Positions 47,735-59,639 of a DNA stretch of 64,000 nt are shown one piece after another. The DNA comes from Schistocephalus solidus. Lineage: Eukaryota > Platyhelminthes > Cestoda > Diphyllobothriidea > Diphyllobothriidae. Positions within the stretch are counted from its first letter, which is position 1; each line of letters begins with the position of its first letter. Position numbers and translations under genes: made by a program. The stretch covers positions 44,452-108,451 of the forward strand of contig WEDG01011418.1 of NCBI GenBank assembly GCA_017591395.1. The letters run 5' to 3'. The notes below the pieces were generated by a model, which was given only the letters and a program-made list of their open reading frames with translations, was not told where the DNA came from and ran no database searches.

Positions 47735-47820
47735 AGCTGGCGGGGTTTTAGAGTGAAACCAATGGCACAACGGGACGAGGGGGTCCCGTGACTGAGCGGT
47801 GAGTGCCCAGCTAGCATACA
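47735..47820 (+). repeat. SINE A block fragment
   Basis: GAAGCTGGCGGGGTTTTAG, GGCACAACGGGACGAGG and GAGCGGTGAGTGCCCAGCTA match the A block at 30818-30915. Confidence 0.65.
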
Positions 47821-48178
47821 CATGAGATGAGAGAGCAATGAGTTTTATAAGGAATGAGCATGAGAGACTTATTTTAAACCATGTATTTTTCCCTTATTGT
47901 CTATGTCCAATGATACGCTGGAGCATGCGTATAAAACGTCAGATAAGTCAATCTTCGTCCTCAGAGATCGCCTTATCTTATTCTTCCATTTCAAAACCGC
48001 CGGCCTGCATCTTCGCCTTTACCTATATATAGACCAGTGGTGGACCATCTGCGCCATCTGTGGGTGCGCATGTTTGTGTTTCCTGTTCTAGCTGGTGGTC
48101 TGGGTTATGCTTGGCTGAATGAAGGCAAGTAAGCCAAAAACATTATGTACCCAGTTACCCACAAACTCTGTCATCTCC

Positions 48179-48180
<2 letters not shown>

Positions 48181-48233
<53 letters not shown>

Positions 48234-48254
48234 TATATATATATATATATATAT
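48181..48254. repeat. TA microsatellite
   Basis: Two TA runs separated by one ACTA interruption, at the 3' end of the minus-strand SINE that follows. Confidence 0.97.
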
Positions 48255-48256
48255 GA

Positions 48257-48551
48257 TGAAATGGAACCGACAAAGACAAGGGAGACCGGAATGGCCATTT
48301 CTGGCTTATTAGCCGTCATCAGCCAGTCATACCCAATCCCAAGTGTAGCACACCTGGGATTCGAACCCGCGACCTTTGGTATTTGAGTCGAACGCTCTAC
48401 CATTGAGGCATGGGCTCGTTAATTTTTTCGGTTGCGATCGGGAATATGATAATAGTGTGTTGCTCACCGATCTGCTTAAGGAACATGTATGTTCCGTTGT
48501 GCCATGGAGCTCAGACTAGAGCCCTCGCAGGCGGTCGCATAGCGACGTGTA

Positions 48552-48553
<2 letters not shown>
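48257..48553 (-). repeat. tRNA-derived SINE, reference copy
   Basis: Complete minus-strand copy. A block (48553-48450), linker with ATCATATTCCCGATCGCAAC, tRNA-like head (48417-48345) with A box CCTCAATGGTAGAGCG and B box GGTTCGAATCC, tail (48344-48259) ending TTGTCTTTGTCGGTTCC, then (TA)n as the 3' simple repeat. Internal RNA polymerase III boxes are intact enough to expect transcription. It encodes no protein and would depend on an autonomous retroelement for movement. Confidence 0.85.
48284..48328 (-). ncRNA. Hammerhead-like motif in the SINE tail
   Basis: Minus strand 5' to 3': GACUGG (48328-48323), CUGAUGA (48322-48316), a stem GGCU / AGCC with AAUA loop and a C/A mismatch at its base, GAAA, palindromic AUGGCCAU (48298-48291), U (48290) at the cleavage position, and CCGGUC (48289-48284) pairing with GACUGG. 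Every invariant hammerhead base is present, but the base of stem II is not the usual G-C and the cleavage base is U. Activity is unproven. Confidence 0.5.

Positions 48554-48620
<67 letters not shown>
48554..48620. repeat. TA microsatellite
   Basis: About 33 TA units between the A block of one SINE and the tail of the next. Confidence 0.97.
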
Positions 48621-48621
<1 letters not shown>

Positions 48622-48712
48622 ATAATGTGGAACCGACAAAGACAAGGGAGACCAGAATGGCCATTTCTGGCTTATTAGCCGTCATCAGCCAGTTATACCC
48701 AATCAAATACTA
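48621..48712 (-). repeat. SINE tail, second copy in tandem
   Basis: Minus-strand tail only, nearly identical to that at 48259-48344, cut off before the tRNA-like head at about 48710. The core blocks CUGAUGA and GAAA are intact; stem I is weakened (AACUGG with CUGGUC). Confidence 0.75.
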
Positions 48713-48714
48713 TA

Positions 48715-50045
48715 TATCAGGTTGTGGTGCCCATGTGAATTGATGTCCGTCTCTCGGGTGCTGCAGTGAGGTGGTGTTCCATGCTGGTCACGTGGCCTCC
48801 GTTCATCTCCACTTCTATTGCCTCTGGCTTCAGTTTTCTACCATACGTCATTTCGCTCGACTGTCTTATTGTTATTGTCTTAATTGACGCGAGCCTGCTG
48901 CGTAGCGCCCATTAGGCGCGATGCAACGCAGTGGCTATGTTAAGCGTGCCAGTCGAGGACCAACTTTCGAGCAGCAGTCTGGCCATATTTTCGTTGGCTC
49001 GGCCGATTGGCCTTGCTTTTCTCATGGGCAAAACGTCGGCTCTTCTGCTGTGCGTCGCCACCGACCATAGGCAGCTCATCCTTGCGAGTGATTGCAAGCT
49101 CGTGTTCATACAATCTTGTGCAAAGGCGTTTGCCCGTTTCACCAACGTACCTCGCATCACATTTTCGGTATGGTATGCTGTAGACCACTCCCGCTTCGCA
49201 AAGTTCTCCCACCTGCATGGTGAGTGGGGGGCTGTGTGCCTAAAGCATAAACCAAGATATCTAAAATAAAATTGAGATTTTGTGGTTGCCTTTGATGTCT
49301 CGGACAAAATTTCACAAAGCTGGTCAGTTATGTAGTAGACAGGAATAACCGATATAAATAGGCCATTTATTTTTTACCAAGGTAATCGCTGCTGCAAGAA
49401 CGAACTGCCCGGTGGAATAGAGTCTGAACACGGCTCGTTCTGTTAGCTGCAGTCGGTGATAAAGTCTTTTCGAGGGACGCATTTTGCGAGTTAATAATCA
49501 CTTAGCCATTTGTTTATTTTAGTCTACAAATAGGACGGCATCTGCGGTTGCGTCTTCGTGAGTAAATTGCACGACTAGCAATACCCTATTCACACCCTGA
49601 TCTAACGGCTCACCTTCCCAGGTCTTTTTGTTAGCGAATGCGTCATCCACGTAATCAAAATCACACCGTGCGTTTGAAGGTTCGCACAACTTCCTCTTCT
49701 AGTCACTGTAAGACTAGTTCTGCAACTAGCACCAATAGTGGTGAGCACATAGCCTGCCGATGTAATTGTAATCGACGTGATGAGAATCCTTGGGACAGAG
49801 TTTAAGCATGGATACAACGTGCTGCGTTGGAATGCCAGGAGATTTTTCATCTAGCTCTCGCTCTATGACCAAATTGCCAAGTTATGTGGTAGTGAGGAAA
49901 ACATTGCAACAACGAACGATAAAATTCAGTCGCCAGGGCCTTACGTTTTCTGTTGGAATGCCTTACATTTTTCAATCTCTGCGAAGAGTGCTGACTGTGT
50001 GGACTGGAAAGCTCCTGGCACTAAAAATTTCTATCTGATTGGGGG
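48715..50045 (-). mobile_element. Penelope-like element, family D (RT palm and GIY-YIG)
   Basis: Minus strand, N to C: a decayed RT region (about 50045-49510) in which the catalytic YVDD is still readable at 49653-49642 as DYVDDAFANKK, followed by VQFTHEDATADAVLFVD; then the nuclease, with GVVYSIPYRKCDARYVGETG at about 49190-49130 and RLCTRLYEHELAI. After a frame change comes RANENMARLLLESWSSTG, ending near 48912. 48715-48905 is probably 3' untranslated. Several frame changes make it inactive. Confidence 0.78.
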
Positions 50046-50164
50046 ATTTTCTCAGTACTGTTCTACCAGCGTGACATCCACAGGTCTAAACGCTTTGGAA
50101 ATGAATGGATTCTGTGTTAGCCGGAGGTAATCGTGAACCGGTTAGACTTCCCGAAATGTTTCAG

Positions 50165-50485
50165 TTTTACAACTATTTATCTAGAAGCAAAGAAATTCTT
50201 TGGGAAAGAATAACAAGGTTTATTACGTAAATTTTTGACACTGGTTGCCAAGGTCATGGTCAAACTTGTGTTAAGTGTGCAAAACAATTAATATTTAAAA
50301 TTTGCTGGAAAATCGATATTGCTGACTCGATACTGCCAAGGGCTGTCACTGTGGATAGACATCTCATCTGGATTGGCAACCGACTTTTCCACTGTTCTTT
50401 GAGATTGTGGTATACGGCATCCAATCCGGTTGGGTGCCTATTTTTCGAACTACTTATCTGTACGGACTGAGAAAGACTGCATAAA
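50165..50485 (-). mobile_element. Penelope-like element fragment, family A (3' end)
   Basis: Matches the 3' end of the family A copy at 31530-32210, including AAAATCGATATTGCT and TGACACTGGTTGCCAAGGTC, preceded by the C-terminal coding part in broken frames. It lies upstream, on the same strand, of the family D copy. Confidence 0.7.
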
Positions 50486-50739
50486 AGCACCTGAGTTACT
50501 CATTCCATGCACAGACTGAAATAGTTGGCAATAAAAATATGCATAACGACTAGAAGCCAGTTTTGTCGCTGAGCTAATATCAAGGTCCTGGCCGTCTACG
50601 TTTTTAACGCAATGTTGCCAACTCTCTCAGTCAAAGCGAACGCTATTCAGGCAAGTTCATGCCACAGTTTCAAGAAAGAGCTCGCCTTATGTCAGCATCT
50701 CATCTGCTATTCAGTAGGGAGCAGGAGGAACTGGTGTAT
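50486..50739. other. No recognised feature
   Basis: Short unassigned sequence between a PLE remnant and a copy of repeat X. Confidence 0.35.
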
Positions 50740-51245
50740 ACACAATAAGGCCGGCAGTGGACAGCTGCCTTGGAGAGGGAAGAGCGAATGAGGTCGTTTC
50801 TGGCAACTGGGTCTCCACGACACTCAGTGCACATTCCTCACTATCAAACCGCTGACGCGGGGCGCTAAAAGACGTGGCTTGGACTACTGCCAACTAAAGG
50901 GATACGTTTGCCTGCTCAGGACGTAGAGTTAAAGCTTAAGTGGCTCCTTCATAAGTTTATATATCTGGCAGTCCCACTTAGGTGGGGATTCAAGCCGCCT
51001 CTTTGTTGTTTCTGCTCCATCAAGGCGTGTGTGACACACATAGACGGGAAGTTTAGCTTTGTCAGCCACCTGCGTCCAAGCCCACCCCTTTGCTTCTTGA
51101 CTGTGTCCTGACCACTGGGAGGGTTGGGGAAGAGTGCGGTAGCTGCAGCGCAAGTCTGCTATCATTATAAACAACTTCACGCAGATATTCCCGCCCATGG
51201 CAGAAAGTAAATGCTATCTTTCGCGATGGTCGAACTGTCAGGCTG
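50740..51245 (-). repeat. Dispersed repeat X copy
   Basis: R-orientation blocks: GCTAAAAGACGTGGCTTGGA with the preceding CTATCAAACCGCTGACGCGG, a shortened middle, CTTCTTGACTGTGTCCTGAC, GTGCGGTAGCTGCAGCGCAA, and a terminal GGTCGAACTGTCAGG. The outer terminus (GACAGTTCGACC in the opposite sense) agrees with the copies at 54095 and 56872, which helps define one end of X. Confidence 0.65.
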
Positions 51246-52955
51246 AAAGTTGTGGGCAGACCTGTGTGACGAGGTATCCGGTAAGCTGCTTACCATTAGG
51301 CGTCAGATCACTTTAATCAACCTTCACGGGCTGTTTAAGAGCTGCCTCTGAAGGATTGGGTCACATAAGATTTTGTTATTATCCGAAGCAGGTTGCTTGA
51401 TTGATAAACATTAGTCTTGTCTAAATATCGTGTCATCCTGCCGATCATACCAAGGCTACTAGGTTCTACTGATTAAACTCACTCCACTGGCTGACCATTA
51501 GTTAGTTTTTGAGTGGTTTTTTCTACTACGTTAATGTCGTAGTCGACACCAAAATGCGTCCGTTGGTGAGTTGGTCAGATAGCGTTCTAATAAACTGGAC
51601 ATTCTTTGTTTATTTCTGCAGTTTGTAGGACCACAGCTGCGAAACCTACAATGGTCAGTGAGATCACGAAAAAGGTGTCTTGAAAGAGGTTTAACTGGCG
51701 GATGTGGTCAGCGTTTTCAATGAAGAATGGCAAGGAAGGCCACTAATCCTTGAAAGTTAGCCAAATCCTGTAAGATATTTGTGCGAACGTGAAGAATTTC
51801 CATAAGGAAATTCTGAGTAAGTCTAGGTAGTATTCGTATCTTTTGGGAATATCTTGAGAACTCTGCAAATTATTTTTTGGAGAGAAGCGGAAAATACGTA
51901 TAGAGGTCCTGCTTACATATAAGTAGTACTCATTGGCATAAGGTTACTTTTTGCTGCAGAACGAGCTTTCCAATTTGTTTTGGAGGTTAATCGGTGCGAT
52001 AGCATGACAATAATAAATTAATAATTGGCAATTAATCGCTTCAAAGAAATGGATGAATAAGGTCACTATTTCCGGTTTATCTGCTGCCTTCAGTCAGTTA
52101 TGAAGCACCGGAATGAGCAGACGATCATGGGATCTTTCGAAATCGCTGATTAGCTGGAATGCTTACTTTCTTCCCGTAATCAGAATTGCTTGGTTCAACC
52201 CCTGTCATGTGACTCAAAGGGAAATATCCGAACTTGAGGACCCTAGACAAAAGCAGTACTGGTCGGGGAACTTACCAGCTACGCTTTTTACTTAAAACTC
52301 GAATAGGCGTCCACAGCATTTTTGTAGGAAGTCCGGTTTTACTCGAATGTTATTGAGTACTTTTAGAGGTGATTCGTTTTTCACCAAGAGCCATGTGTCG
52401 TTCTGGCTTGAAAAACTAATTTCTCTATGCAGAATGAAATTGCTGTCATCTTCAGTTAACACTGAGGGCTGACATCTTATCAAGTTGTGCATTTGGTACT
52501 TGTCATGTTTAAAGCACAAAGAAAAGAGACGCCTTAGAGGGCCTCTAGATATCGATCTGTCGCGCGTATAATTCCCGAATATGAAGATAAAATACTTTTA
52601 CCGCCCATAGGCTACCATAGGTTGCTGGGGTAACGTTCTGCTGAAGCTTTGGAGTTGCGAAAGTTCCCATTTAAAAAATCAAAAGACAATTTGGCGAGCA
52701 CAAGTTTGCTTTCGATAAATTCTCCCTCAGGCCTTTACATTTTTATGGCTGAAAAGCTAAGTTTTCTGAGGTTGCACTATTAATCTTCGTGCCTACTTAT
52801 GCAGTCACATGTGCCAAGCGGTCAGTTTAGAGGTATGGAGGGCTGGAGAGTTACAGATTTGTGATTGGGTTGAGCACTCGAATTACGTTCTTTTTGTAGA
52901 TTTTGCCTGTTCCTGGAGAAAAAGAGAGAGGGCAGTAAAATCATCAGCGTGTGGG
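51246..52955. other. No recognised gene or repeat
   Basis: 1.7 kb with no recognised domain or repeat. Confidence 0.4.
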
Positions 52956-52959
52956 ACGG

Positions 52960-53475
52960 GTATCCATCAGCCGAACTTTCTGCAGTTTTCTTTTCTGCTG
53001 CAGTTGGGCACTTGTGAATCCCTCGCACAGAGACTGGCGAACCTCCTTCTATGGCCTCGACATACACCCGTCACACACTTCGGATCTGCTTACGATGAAA
53101 AGTGGCGTTCAGGCGCCATGTGGGCTTAATTGGTCATAGGCATGTCCGTGACAGCGGACAAAACTGGAATTTAATCTCTCTTCGGCACTTTCAAACTCTT
53201 CTACTATCCGCATAACAAACTACAGCACCTTCAACGTCACCACACCTAAAAGCATCACCATGCCACCAACTTGCTGGTTACAGTCATCTCCTGTCTCCAA
53301 CGCCACTGCACACTTGCGGCACGCATCGGTCTGGTCGGACACTGGCGAAGCAATCTCACTGAGATTGGCACCCCAGTGACAGGAGTCAGCATATGCGCCC
53401 GTCTTACTAGCCCAAGCGACTGAAGGGCATTCCACCATCGCATGGACGTATTCAGCCATATGAGCCTTCATTAAA
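52960..53475 (+). mobile_element. RTE-like LINE remnant: zinc-finger end
   Basis: The plus strand matches the zinc-finger end of the LINE at 11250-11803 in broken frames: SLAQRLANLLLWP in place of the spacer before a finger, then [12 protein letters not shown] and LTEIGTPVTG, then HRMDVFSHMSLH. The finger Cys residues are mostly lost. It is followed by repeat X at 53755, the same neighbour order as behind the LINE at 7305-11890. Confidence 0.7.
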
Positions 53476-53754
53476 GCTTACGGTTAAACTTGAGAGAGTG
53501 AGAGTGATACGCTTTATTTTGATGTATCATTCAAACTTTTCCACAGAACTTACCCCACCACTCCAACAACCACACATGAAACCGTCTCACAACACCCGAA
53601 CCATAGGCAGAACGTGCACCGCACATGTCAGTGGGAATCATGTGTGCCCCCTAAATGGGCTGCGTGTTAGATGCGCTGGAATAACACGTGGGCCAGATCA
53701 AGGGCACCGCAGGCGTTATTCGAGTTGAGTTTCCATAACAAGTGCGGAACATGA

Positions 53755-54100
53755 GGAGCGTGGTGGTACGCCTAGTTAGGGGCTCAAGCCGCACCAGCCA
53801 CTCTTGCCATTAATGGCAATGCCACTCCGTGGGATTTGATCCACACGTGGCGGCACGGTCAGGGGCGGCTCCGGCCGCGCCAGCCACCTGCGCCCGAGCC
53901 CACCTCCGAGCTTCTTCACTCTGTCTTGACATCGGGCACAGGTGGGTGAGGGAGAAGAGAGTACGGTAGCTGCAGTGCAAGTCGACTATCACTTAAAACT
54001 AATCCATGTGCAATTCGCCGTCCCTGCACCACAATTCTATGGAGCATACGGTGGACATTGTCGGAATATGACAGTCGAACTGTCGGGAATCATGTTCTTT
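53755..54100 (-). repeat. Dispersed repeat X copy (outer half)
   Basis: R-orientation text closely matching 12380-12660: GCACGGTCAGGGGCGGCTCC, GAGCTTCTTCACTCTGTCTT, GACTATCACTTAAAACTAAT, CCGTCCCTGCACCAC, then a terminal palindrome-like GACAGTCGAACTGTC at about 54070-54084. Confidence 0.8.
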
Positions 54101-54254
54101 TGTGCTCCCTGATCAAGTGTGGCAAAAGTGGACCAACTGTTGCAGATGTGTCAATTACTGCACCCAATCCCACCATCGGATGACTGCCAGGCTCGGAGAG
54201 TCAACTGGTCACGAGGGAGGGAACTCACGGCGCATGAGCGCACTCTTTACTAAT

Positions 54255-54600
54255 ATTCAATGTAACGTACTTTTAAACTATTACGCCATGCTAAAATGTG
54301 TGGCTTGAAAGGATGCCATCGGAATAGGGCACTTCAATCCTCATGGTCAGTACTGTGCGAATACGCGTGTATGATTGAATTGACTGACTGGTGGACCAAG
54401 AGATAGTCTCACTGGCTCCCATTTTTTGTGAACCCTATGGCATCCTCATGAATGTAAGATTTTAACCTCTCTTTATGTGAAAACCTGGTAAATTGTGCGG
54501 AGAGCAGTTTGTGTATGGCACGCGTAGATGGTCTGTCTACGTTTGTTAGCCACTGCGCTGGAGTCTAGCTCCGGCTGTCTGTACCCTGTTATGTTATCAA
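54255..54600 (-). repeat. Dispersed repeat X copy (inner half)
   Basis: CGCCATGCTAAAATGTGTGG, GGCTTGAAAGGATGCC, GACTGACTGGTGGACC and a CATCCTCATGAATGTAAG block match the inner half of X and its extension shared with 59640-59900. The two halves at this locus are out of order relative to 11895-12660. Confidence 0.6.
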
Positions 54601-54775
54601 AGCCTGGTGGTTGAGGAGGAAAAATGTTGTAGATGCTGCATAAATCTGTCAAAATAAAAAAATAAACTGAACTGAAGTGACCGTTGGCACACTACGACAG
54701 GCAAAGGATGCTTATTTGCAGTAAACTTGTGTAACAAGTGATGGTGCTGCTCCTGAGAGGATGATGATTCTGCTG

Positions 54776-54903
54776 AGGAGGAGAAGGAGGAGGAGGAGGA
54801 GGAGGAGAAGGAGGGAGGAGGAGGAGGAGGAGAAGGAGGAGGAGGAGGAGGAGGAGGAGGAGGAGGAGGAGGAGGAGGAGGAAGAGGAGGAGGAGGAGGA
54901 GTA
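54776..54903. repeat. GGA trinucleotide microsatellite
   Basis: About 128 bp of GGA/GAA units, followed by a GAT/ATT-rich patch to about 54960. Glu-rich and Leu-rich frames here are artefacts. Confidence 0.95.
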
Positions 54904-54960
54904 TGATGATTATTATTGGTATTATGATGATGTTGATGATTATGGTGATGATGGTTGTAG

Positions 54961-56230
54961 TGGCGGTGGTGGTGTTGCTACTGACCACAATGATCGCTAG
55001 TGAGGAAGCAGAGGGTTGCTGGAAAAAATAGAGGTTTGAATTGTTCCTCTGACAGGAAACAGAGGTCACACAGGGGACCTTCAGCTAAATTTCTAATAAC
55101 ACTAAAGATTCAGACGTCCTAACCCTACCACCAAATATACCGCAGACTATAACACTTTTTGACCTAGAATTTAGCGCTGAATCACCTTATTACAGATGGT
55201 TAAATTTAACATGTCCAGCAGGGCAGGGTCATATAACCAATCCCTGTTAAAATACATTAATACTTTCCAAAAACCAATTTCCTATAAACAATTCAGAGTA
55301 CTTCCAGTAAAGCTCCACTGTGGTCCTATTAAAAGACCACCAGAATACGGTACGAATCGAGTATAAAACATTTACCGATCGCGGTAGTGGTACGCGATCC
55401 CAGTAACTCAAGTTATACCCAAATGTCGTCATATTCCGAAATTTTTAAAATTTCAGAATACGGTGCAATTTCTGCCCACGGTTTCAAAAAGATAGTATGC
55501 CATTGCTGCAAAAACACAGTTAAGCTAATTTCCATTTTAACAGTACAGGTTTATGAAGTAGTGATCGATGGAAATATGCTTTTCCGGCAATTCGCATATG
55601 ACTGAGGCTTCTGGGTTTCCAAAATGGGTTTGACAGCCTCCGCGCTTCGACTGGTGAAGTTTATCTTTGCTGGCATTCTGATAGTTTATTCAGAAATTAC
55701 TACATAACGCTATCTACTGGCGTGCGTCCGTAACTTCAACCTTTCTGTCGGCGCGAGCCACACCATGGCGAGTTCAGACGTACAAATTGGTCAGTTCTAG
55801 TTGAACGTGTGGGTGTGCATGTTTAACCATGTATCACCAGTTACAAATTTCACTAGTGATATGCGGTCCCAGTTACTGAATTATTCGCTCAAACGCCTCT
55901 TGGAGCAGGTATTGAGTCATGAATTTTGCGGCTTCACCGCCAATCTTATGACCTCCAAGATAAAGTACTCCGATAGGGCACCAAATTAGCATAGACCGTA
56001 ATTTCATGGCCCCGTTTTAGGCAAGGCAAGAGAGCTCTCAGCTAAGGAGGCTGCGTCATTGTTCAACTTGATTGCACTGAAAGGATGAGGAAATTTAAGG
56101 ACGAGATGACGTTAGATGGGTAGCTGGTCACTGCGGCAGCAATACCGACGACCAGGAAGCCCGGACGACTCTCATAAGGTCCCCGTGTCGATCGCAGCTT
56201 GAGACTGGTATATTTAGCTGCACACAAATT
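54961..56230. other. No recognised gene or repeat
   Basis: No recognised coding or repeat feature apart from the tail of the simple-sequence patch. Confidence 0.4.
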
Positions 56231-56234
56231 AAGT

Positions 56235-56590
56235 AATACCGTCAACTGAAAGTACTCTGTCCTCCAATAATCTCATGGTATTTTTCCGCTTCGCCGCCGT
56301 AACGTGACCTGACAGGAGGTGTGAGCAAATATGCTGCGTTAGTCTTCGATCAGGGGGCCCCAGAGCCCGTATAAGCGCTTTCTGCGAGCACAAAGTTTGG
56401 TTGGCTAAACGTATGGCCACTGCCTCTGTCGTCGCAAGTATCCACTGACGCAGGAGTTTGGAGTATTTCGTTGGCATTTGAAAGCTTATTCGGAATGCTT
56501 GGTTGATGTCTACCCCGCGAACGCTATTGGCCAATTGGGACACAATTGCGTAAGAGGGCAGTTTTAAAAGTGTCGCAACAAACATGAACG
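56235..56590 (-). mobile_element. Penelope-like element fragment, family E (C-terminal)
   Basis: The 118-codon minus-strand frame contains GVDINQAFRISFQMPTKYSK, LLRQWILATTEAVAIRLANQ and LCSQKALIRALG. These align with the plus-strand copy's C-terminal VDVNQAFGIIYKVPKK, LRQWTLATAEIVAIRL and LCSQKVFVQTLG at about 58720-58890. The GIY-YIG core is not in this fragment. Confidence 0.8.
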
Positions 56591-56871
56591 ATCTACGTCA
56601 TAATCCGCATCAACACATGGAATTAACCAATGAAGAACGAATACATTTTAGTGGCTACATTGAGAGCGCGACCCAAAGACGTATGGAAGTGGAATGGATA
56701 AAGCTCCGGAGCGGTAATTACATTATTTCACTAACTTGATGCTCGACAAATACCTGATCCAGGTACTATTCTTAGGCCACAAATTTTGTTTTCCTAATCA
56801 AACACCAAACAGATTAGTGGCAAAAGTTCCATTTGCAAACATGTTGAGTCAGACGCATGACCTATAACCTC

Positions 56872-57125
56872 GACAGTTCGACCGTCGTAGTCCGACGATG
56901 TCCACCGTATGCTCCATGGGAAAATGGAGCAGGGACGGTGACTTGCGCGTGATTTAGTTTAAAGTGATAGTAGACTTGCGCTGCATCTACCGCACTCTCT
57001 CCTCCTCCCCCACCTGAGCCCGGTGTCAAGACAGAGTCAAGAAGACCGGAGGCGGGAGAGGACGCAGGTGGCTGGCGCGGCCGGGTCCCCTAAGTCCTGC
57101 CGCCCCTAGGCGTGCCACCACACCT
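56872..57125 (+). repeat. Dispersed repeat X copy (outer half)
   Basis: L orientation: terminal CGACAGTTCGACCGTCG, GATGTCCACCGTATGCTCC, GCAGGGACGGTGACTTGCGC, AAAGTGATAGTAGACTTGCG, GCCCGGTGTCAAGACAGAGT. It stops near 57125 after the ACCACACCT block. Confidence 0.8.
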
Positions 57126-57319
57126 CTATGTTCGGCATTTGTTATGAAAGCGCAACCCGAATAACGCATGCCATGCCCTAATGTGGCCCCCGTGTTGGTC
57201 CAACGCATCTACCACGTGGCCCGTTTAGGGGGCAAACCTATAACCTACAACGCCAAGGAAGCGTAGTATTTCAAGTCAACGCTCGTAAATTGTTGCTACC
57301 AGTATCTTAGAACAAAACC

Positions 57320-58975
57320 TTTAAGAGTCGGGCATGTCATGAAAGAACATCGGGAGTTACGCCAAAACAAGAAAATATTTATCCCAAAACCGAAAAAAGT
57401 TTCTGATCTCGTTCCAATGAATGAAAGTTTTTACGTTTTGAAGATCGAATCAATCCTGGTTAATAACACTAAGTGCAACAGAGGGAGGCACAATGAGGGC
57501 CAAACTGAGAGCGCAGAAGTCGAACTCACAAAATGTATTCGGAAATTGGAAGACCAAGGTTTCCTTAAAAAACAGGAGTTCGAATCTCGTAAACTAACTG
57601 GAACGAGTAACCCAAGGTTATATGGTTTGCCAAAGAGCCACAAACCGGACCTTCTCACACGGCCGAGATTAGACATGTGCAATTCGCCTTATCCCGAAGT
57701 GCAACGTTACTGCAAAAAGGTTTAAGTTAATTGGACAAATAATAGCGCCACGTAGCCCATGGGACAGGCTTGAATGCATCGAAGTTCAATAAATAAAAAT
57801 TTAAATGGTAAAAAGATGTTGTCCTTACATTTCGCGTCTTCGATCACTTATATCCCTCCCACTGAATCATATCATTTATATGTGACAAGATTGTAAGATA
57901 GGGTTTCCCAATCGGCATGCCGGTCGAAGACCTCACGGAATTACTCTTTTGCTGCATGTTAACTGGTCACTTCAGTTTCGGTGGCCAATTTTACCGCCAG
58001 ATCGATGGCGTAGCGACGGGATCCCCTCTATGCCCTCCACTTACTGGTGTCTTCATAGGAAAACTGGAGAAAAACCAGCTCTCTCCAAATGCAAAGGGCG
58101 TTTTTTCTATGCTCGGCATATAGATTATATTTTTGCAATAGCAGATTAAAAGCTTGAGTTGGATGCCCTCCTGGATTAAGTTAATCAGGCTCTTTCTGGA
58201 CGTCCTTCTTAATAGAACGCCTGATAGAACAATTCTTAGTGTATTTCGTAAGAAAACACGGGCAGGGTAATACACAAATTGATAAAGTTTAGTCCCGCTA
58301 AGTCAGAAACGAAGTCCAGCGCACTGCCTTACAAACCGAGATAGGATAATATGTCCTCTTGCTACACTGGAGAACGAACTCGAGCTTATACAAGAGAAGT
58401 TTAGCAGTAAATAGATGTATGAACATCCAAAAATCGGGCGTGCCGACGGCTAAGGACTTATTTCATACATTACCTTTTCGAGGGGATCCGGCGAGTAAAC
58501 TTCTGCATCGTCGCTTAAATGTTGCAGTCTTGCGCGCGTTCTCAGCCGCTAAGATAAGACAAGGATAGACTGCTCCTTCAGATCTCTTCAATGTGCATCT
58601 ACGCCTTCGCTTGCTCCTTTTGGGCAGGTTATATTGGTCGAACAACCAGGCACCTCTCCAAGCGGATGCGCGAGCATTCCCCCTAGTCCAATTTTGGCCC
58701 ATTTGGTTGACATCGGTCGCCGAGTAGACGTCAACCAAGCATTCGGAATCATCTATAAAGTACCGAAGAAAATCTCCAAGTTCCTGCGTCAGTGGACACT
58801 TGCGACGGCAGAGATAGTGGCCATACGCCTAATCAACCCAAGTTTGTGCTCGCAGAAAGTGTTTGTACAGACCCTAGGCTCCCCTGGTCAAAGACTAAAT
58901 CAGCATGTGTGTTCACACCTCCTGCCAGGTCACGTTGCGGCGACGAGACAGAAAAATGGCTAAGGGTCAGATACC
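57320..58975 (+). mobile_element. Penelope-like element, family E, most complete copy
   Basis: 57339-57725 encodes the RT N-terminal part: ELTKCIRKLEDQGFLKKQEF and NPRLYGLPKSHKPDLLTRPR. 57917-58120 encodes RT motif B surroundings, FYRQIDGVATGSPLCPPL, and then motif C as RHIDYIFAIAD, where the second catalytic Asp is Tyr. The nuclease follows in another frame at about 58590-58683: CIYAFACSFWAGYIGRTTRH and LSKRMREHSP. A C-terminal tail (VDVNQAFGIIYKVPKK) ends near 58965. Frame changes and the Asp loss make it inactive. Confidence 0.82.
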
Positions 58976-59379
58976 TCCTTCTCCCTCCCTCAGTACCTTA
59001 CAGGATTAGACTATAACCCCTAAGCTCTGAGCGTCCTCAACCCTCTACCCCATACTTTCTGTTCATTAGATGTTCAAACAATTGTTACTCGAACCTCCCG
59101 TATATTACTGTAAAGGGCTGATGATGAATAATTGAAAGCATACGTTAGCCAAATTTGCTTTCTTAGACGCTTACATGCTAAATGACTTCCGATAGTGTAG
59201 TGACATCCAGCCAACGACGTCACGGTCGCTGTCGTCCGCCAACTGTGCTTGAATGGGCTGTCATACCTACATCCTACGGCTGGACGAAAGTTGGGGTGCT
59301 GTCCCCCGTTGACAATCGGTCCAAGGAAGTGCGCCCCTTAAATCGTTGACCAAACATAGCACTGTTCTCTATGCTGACT
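58976..59379. other. Probable 3' flank of the PLE, otherwise unassigned
   Basis: No recognised feature. It may include the 3' untranslated part of the family E PLE. Confidence 0.35.
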
Positions 59380-59639
59380 CTTTCAACAGGCCTCAGAGGA
59401 GATGCGTTGGATCAACAAGGGGGCAGATCAGAACACCGGCACGCGATAACTGGGCGTCAGATCCACCAAAAAATGTCAAGTCGGGTGGGGGTGTGGTGTT
59501 ATGTCTAGGCGCAGGTTCACGCTGTACCAGCCACTCACGCCAAATGCCAGCATCAGATGGCTGGCAGGCACGGACTATGTGCTGGTACATTGGAGAGGAT
59601 AGAGAAAAGGATCGACCCTGATGACCCCGCCCCCAAAGC

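Noticed and set aside
54692..55069. Leu/Ile-rich and Glu-rich ORFs over the GGA array
   Set aside because: Repeat artefacts on both strands.
59108..59135. CUGAUGA followed by UGAAAG downstream of PLE family E
   Set aside because: No plausible stem II or stem I.
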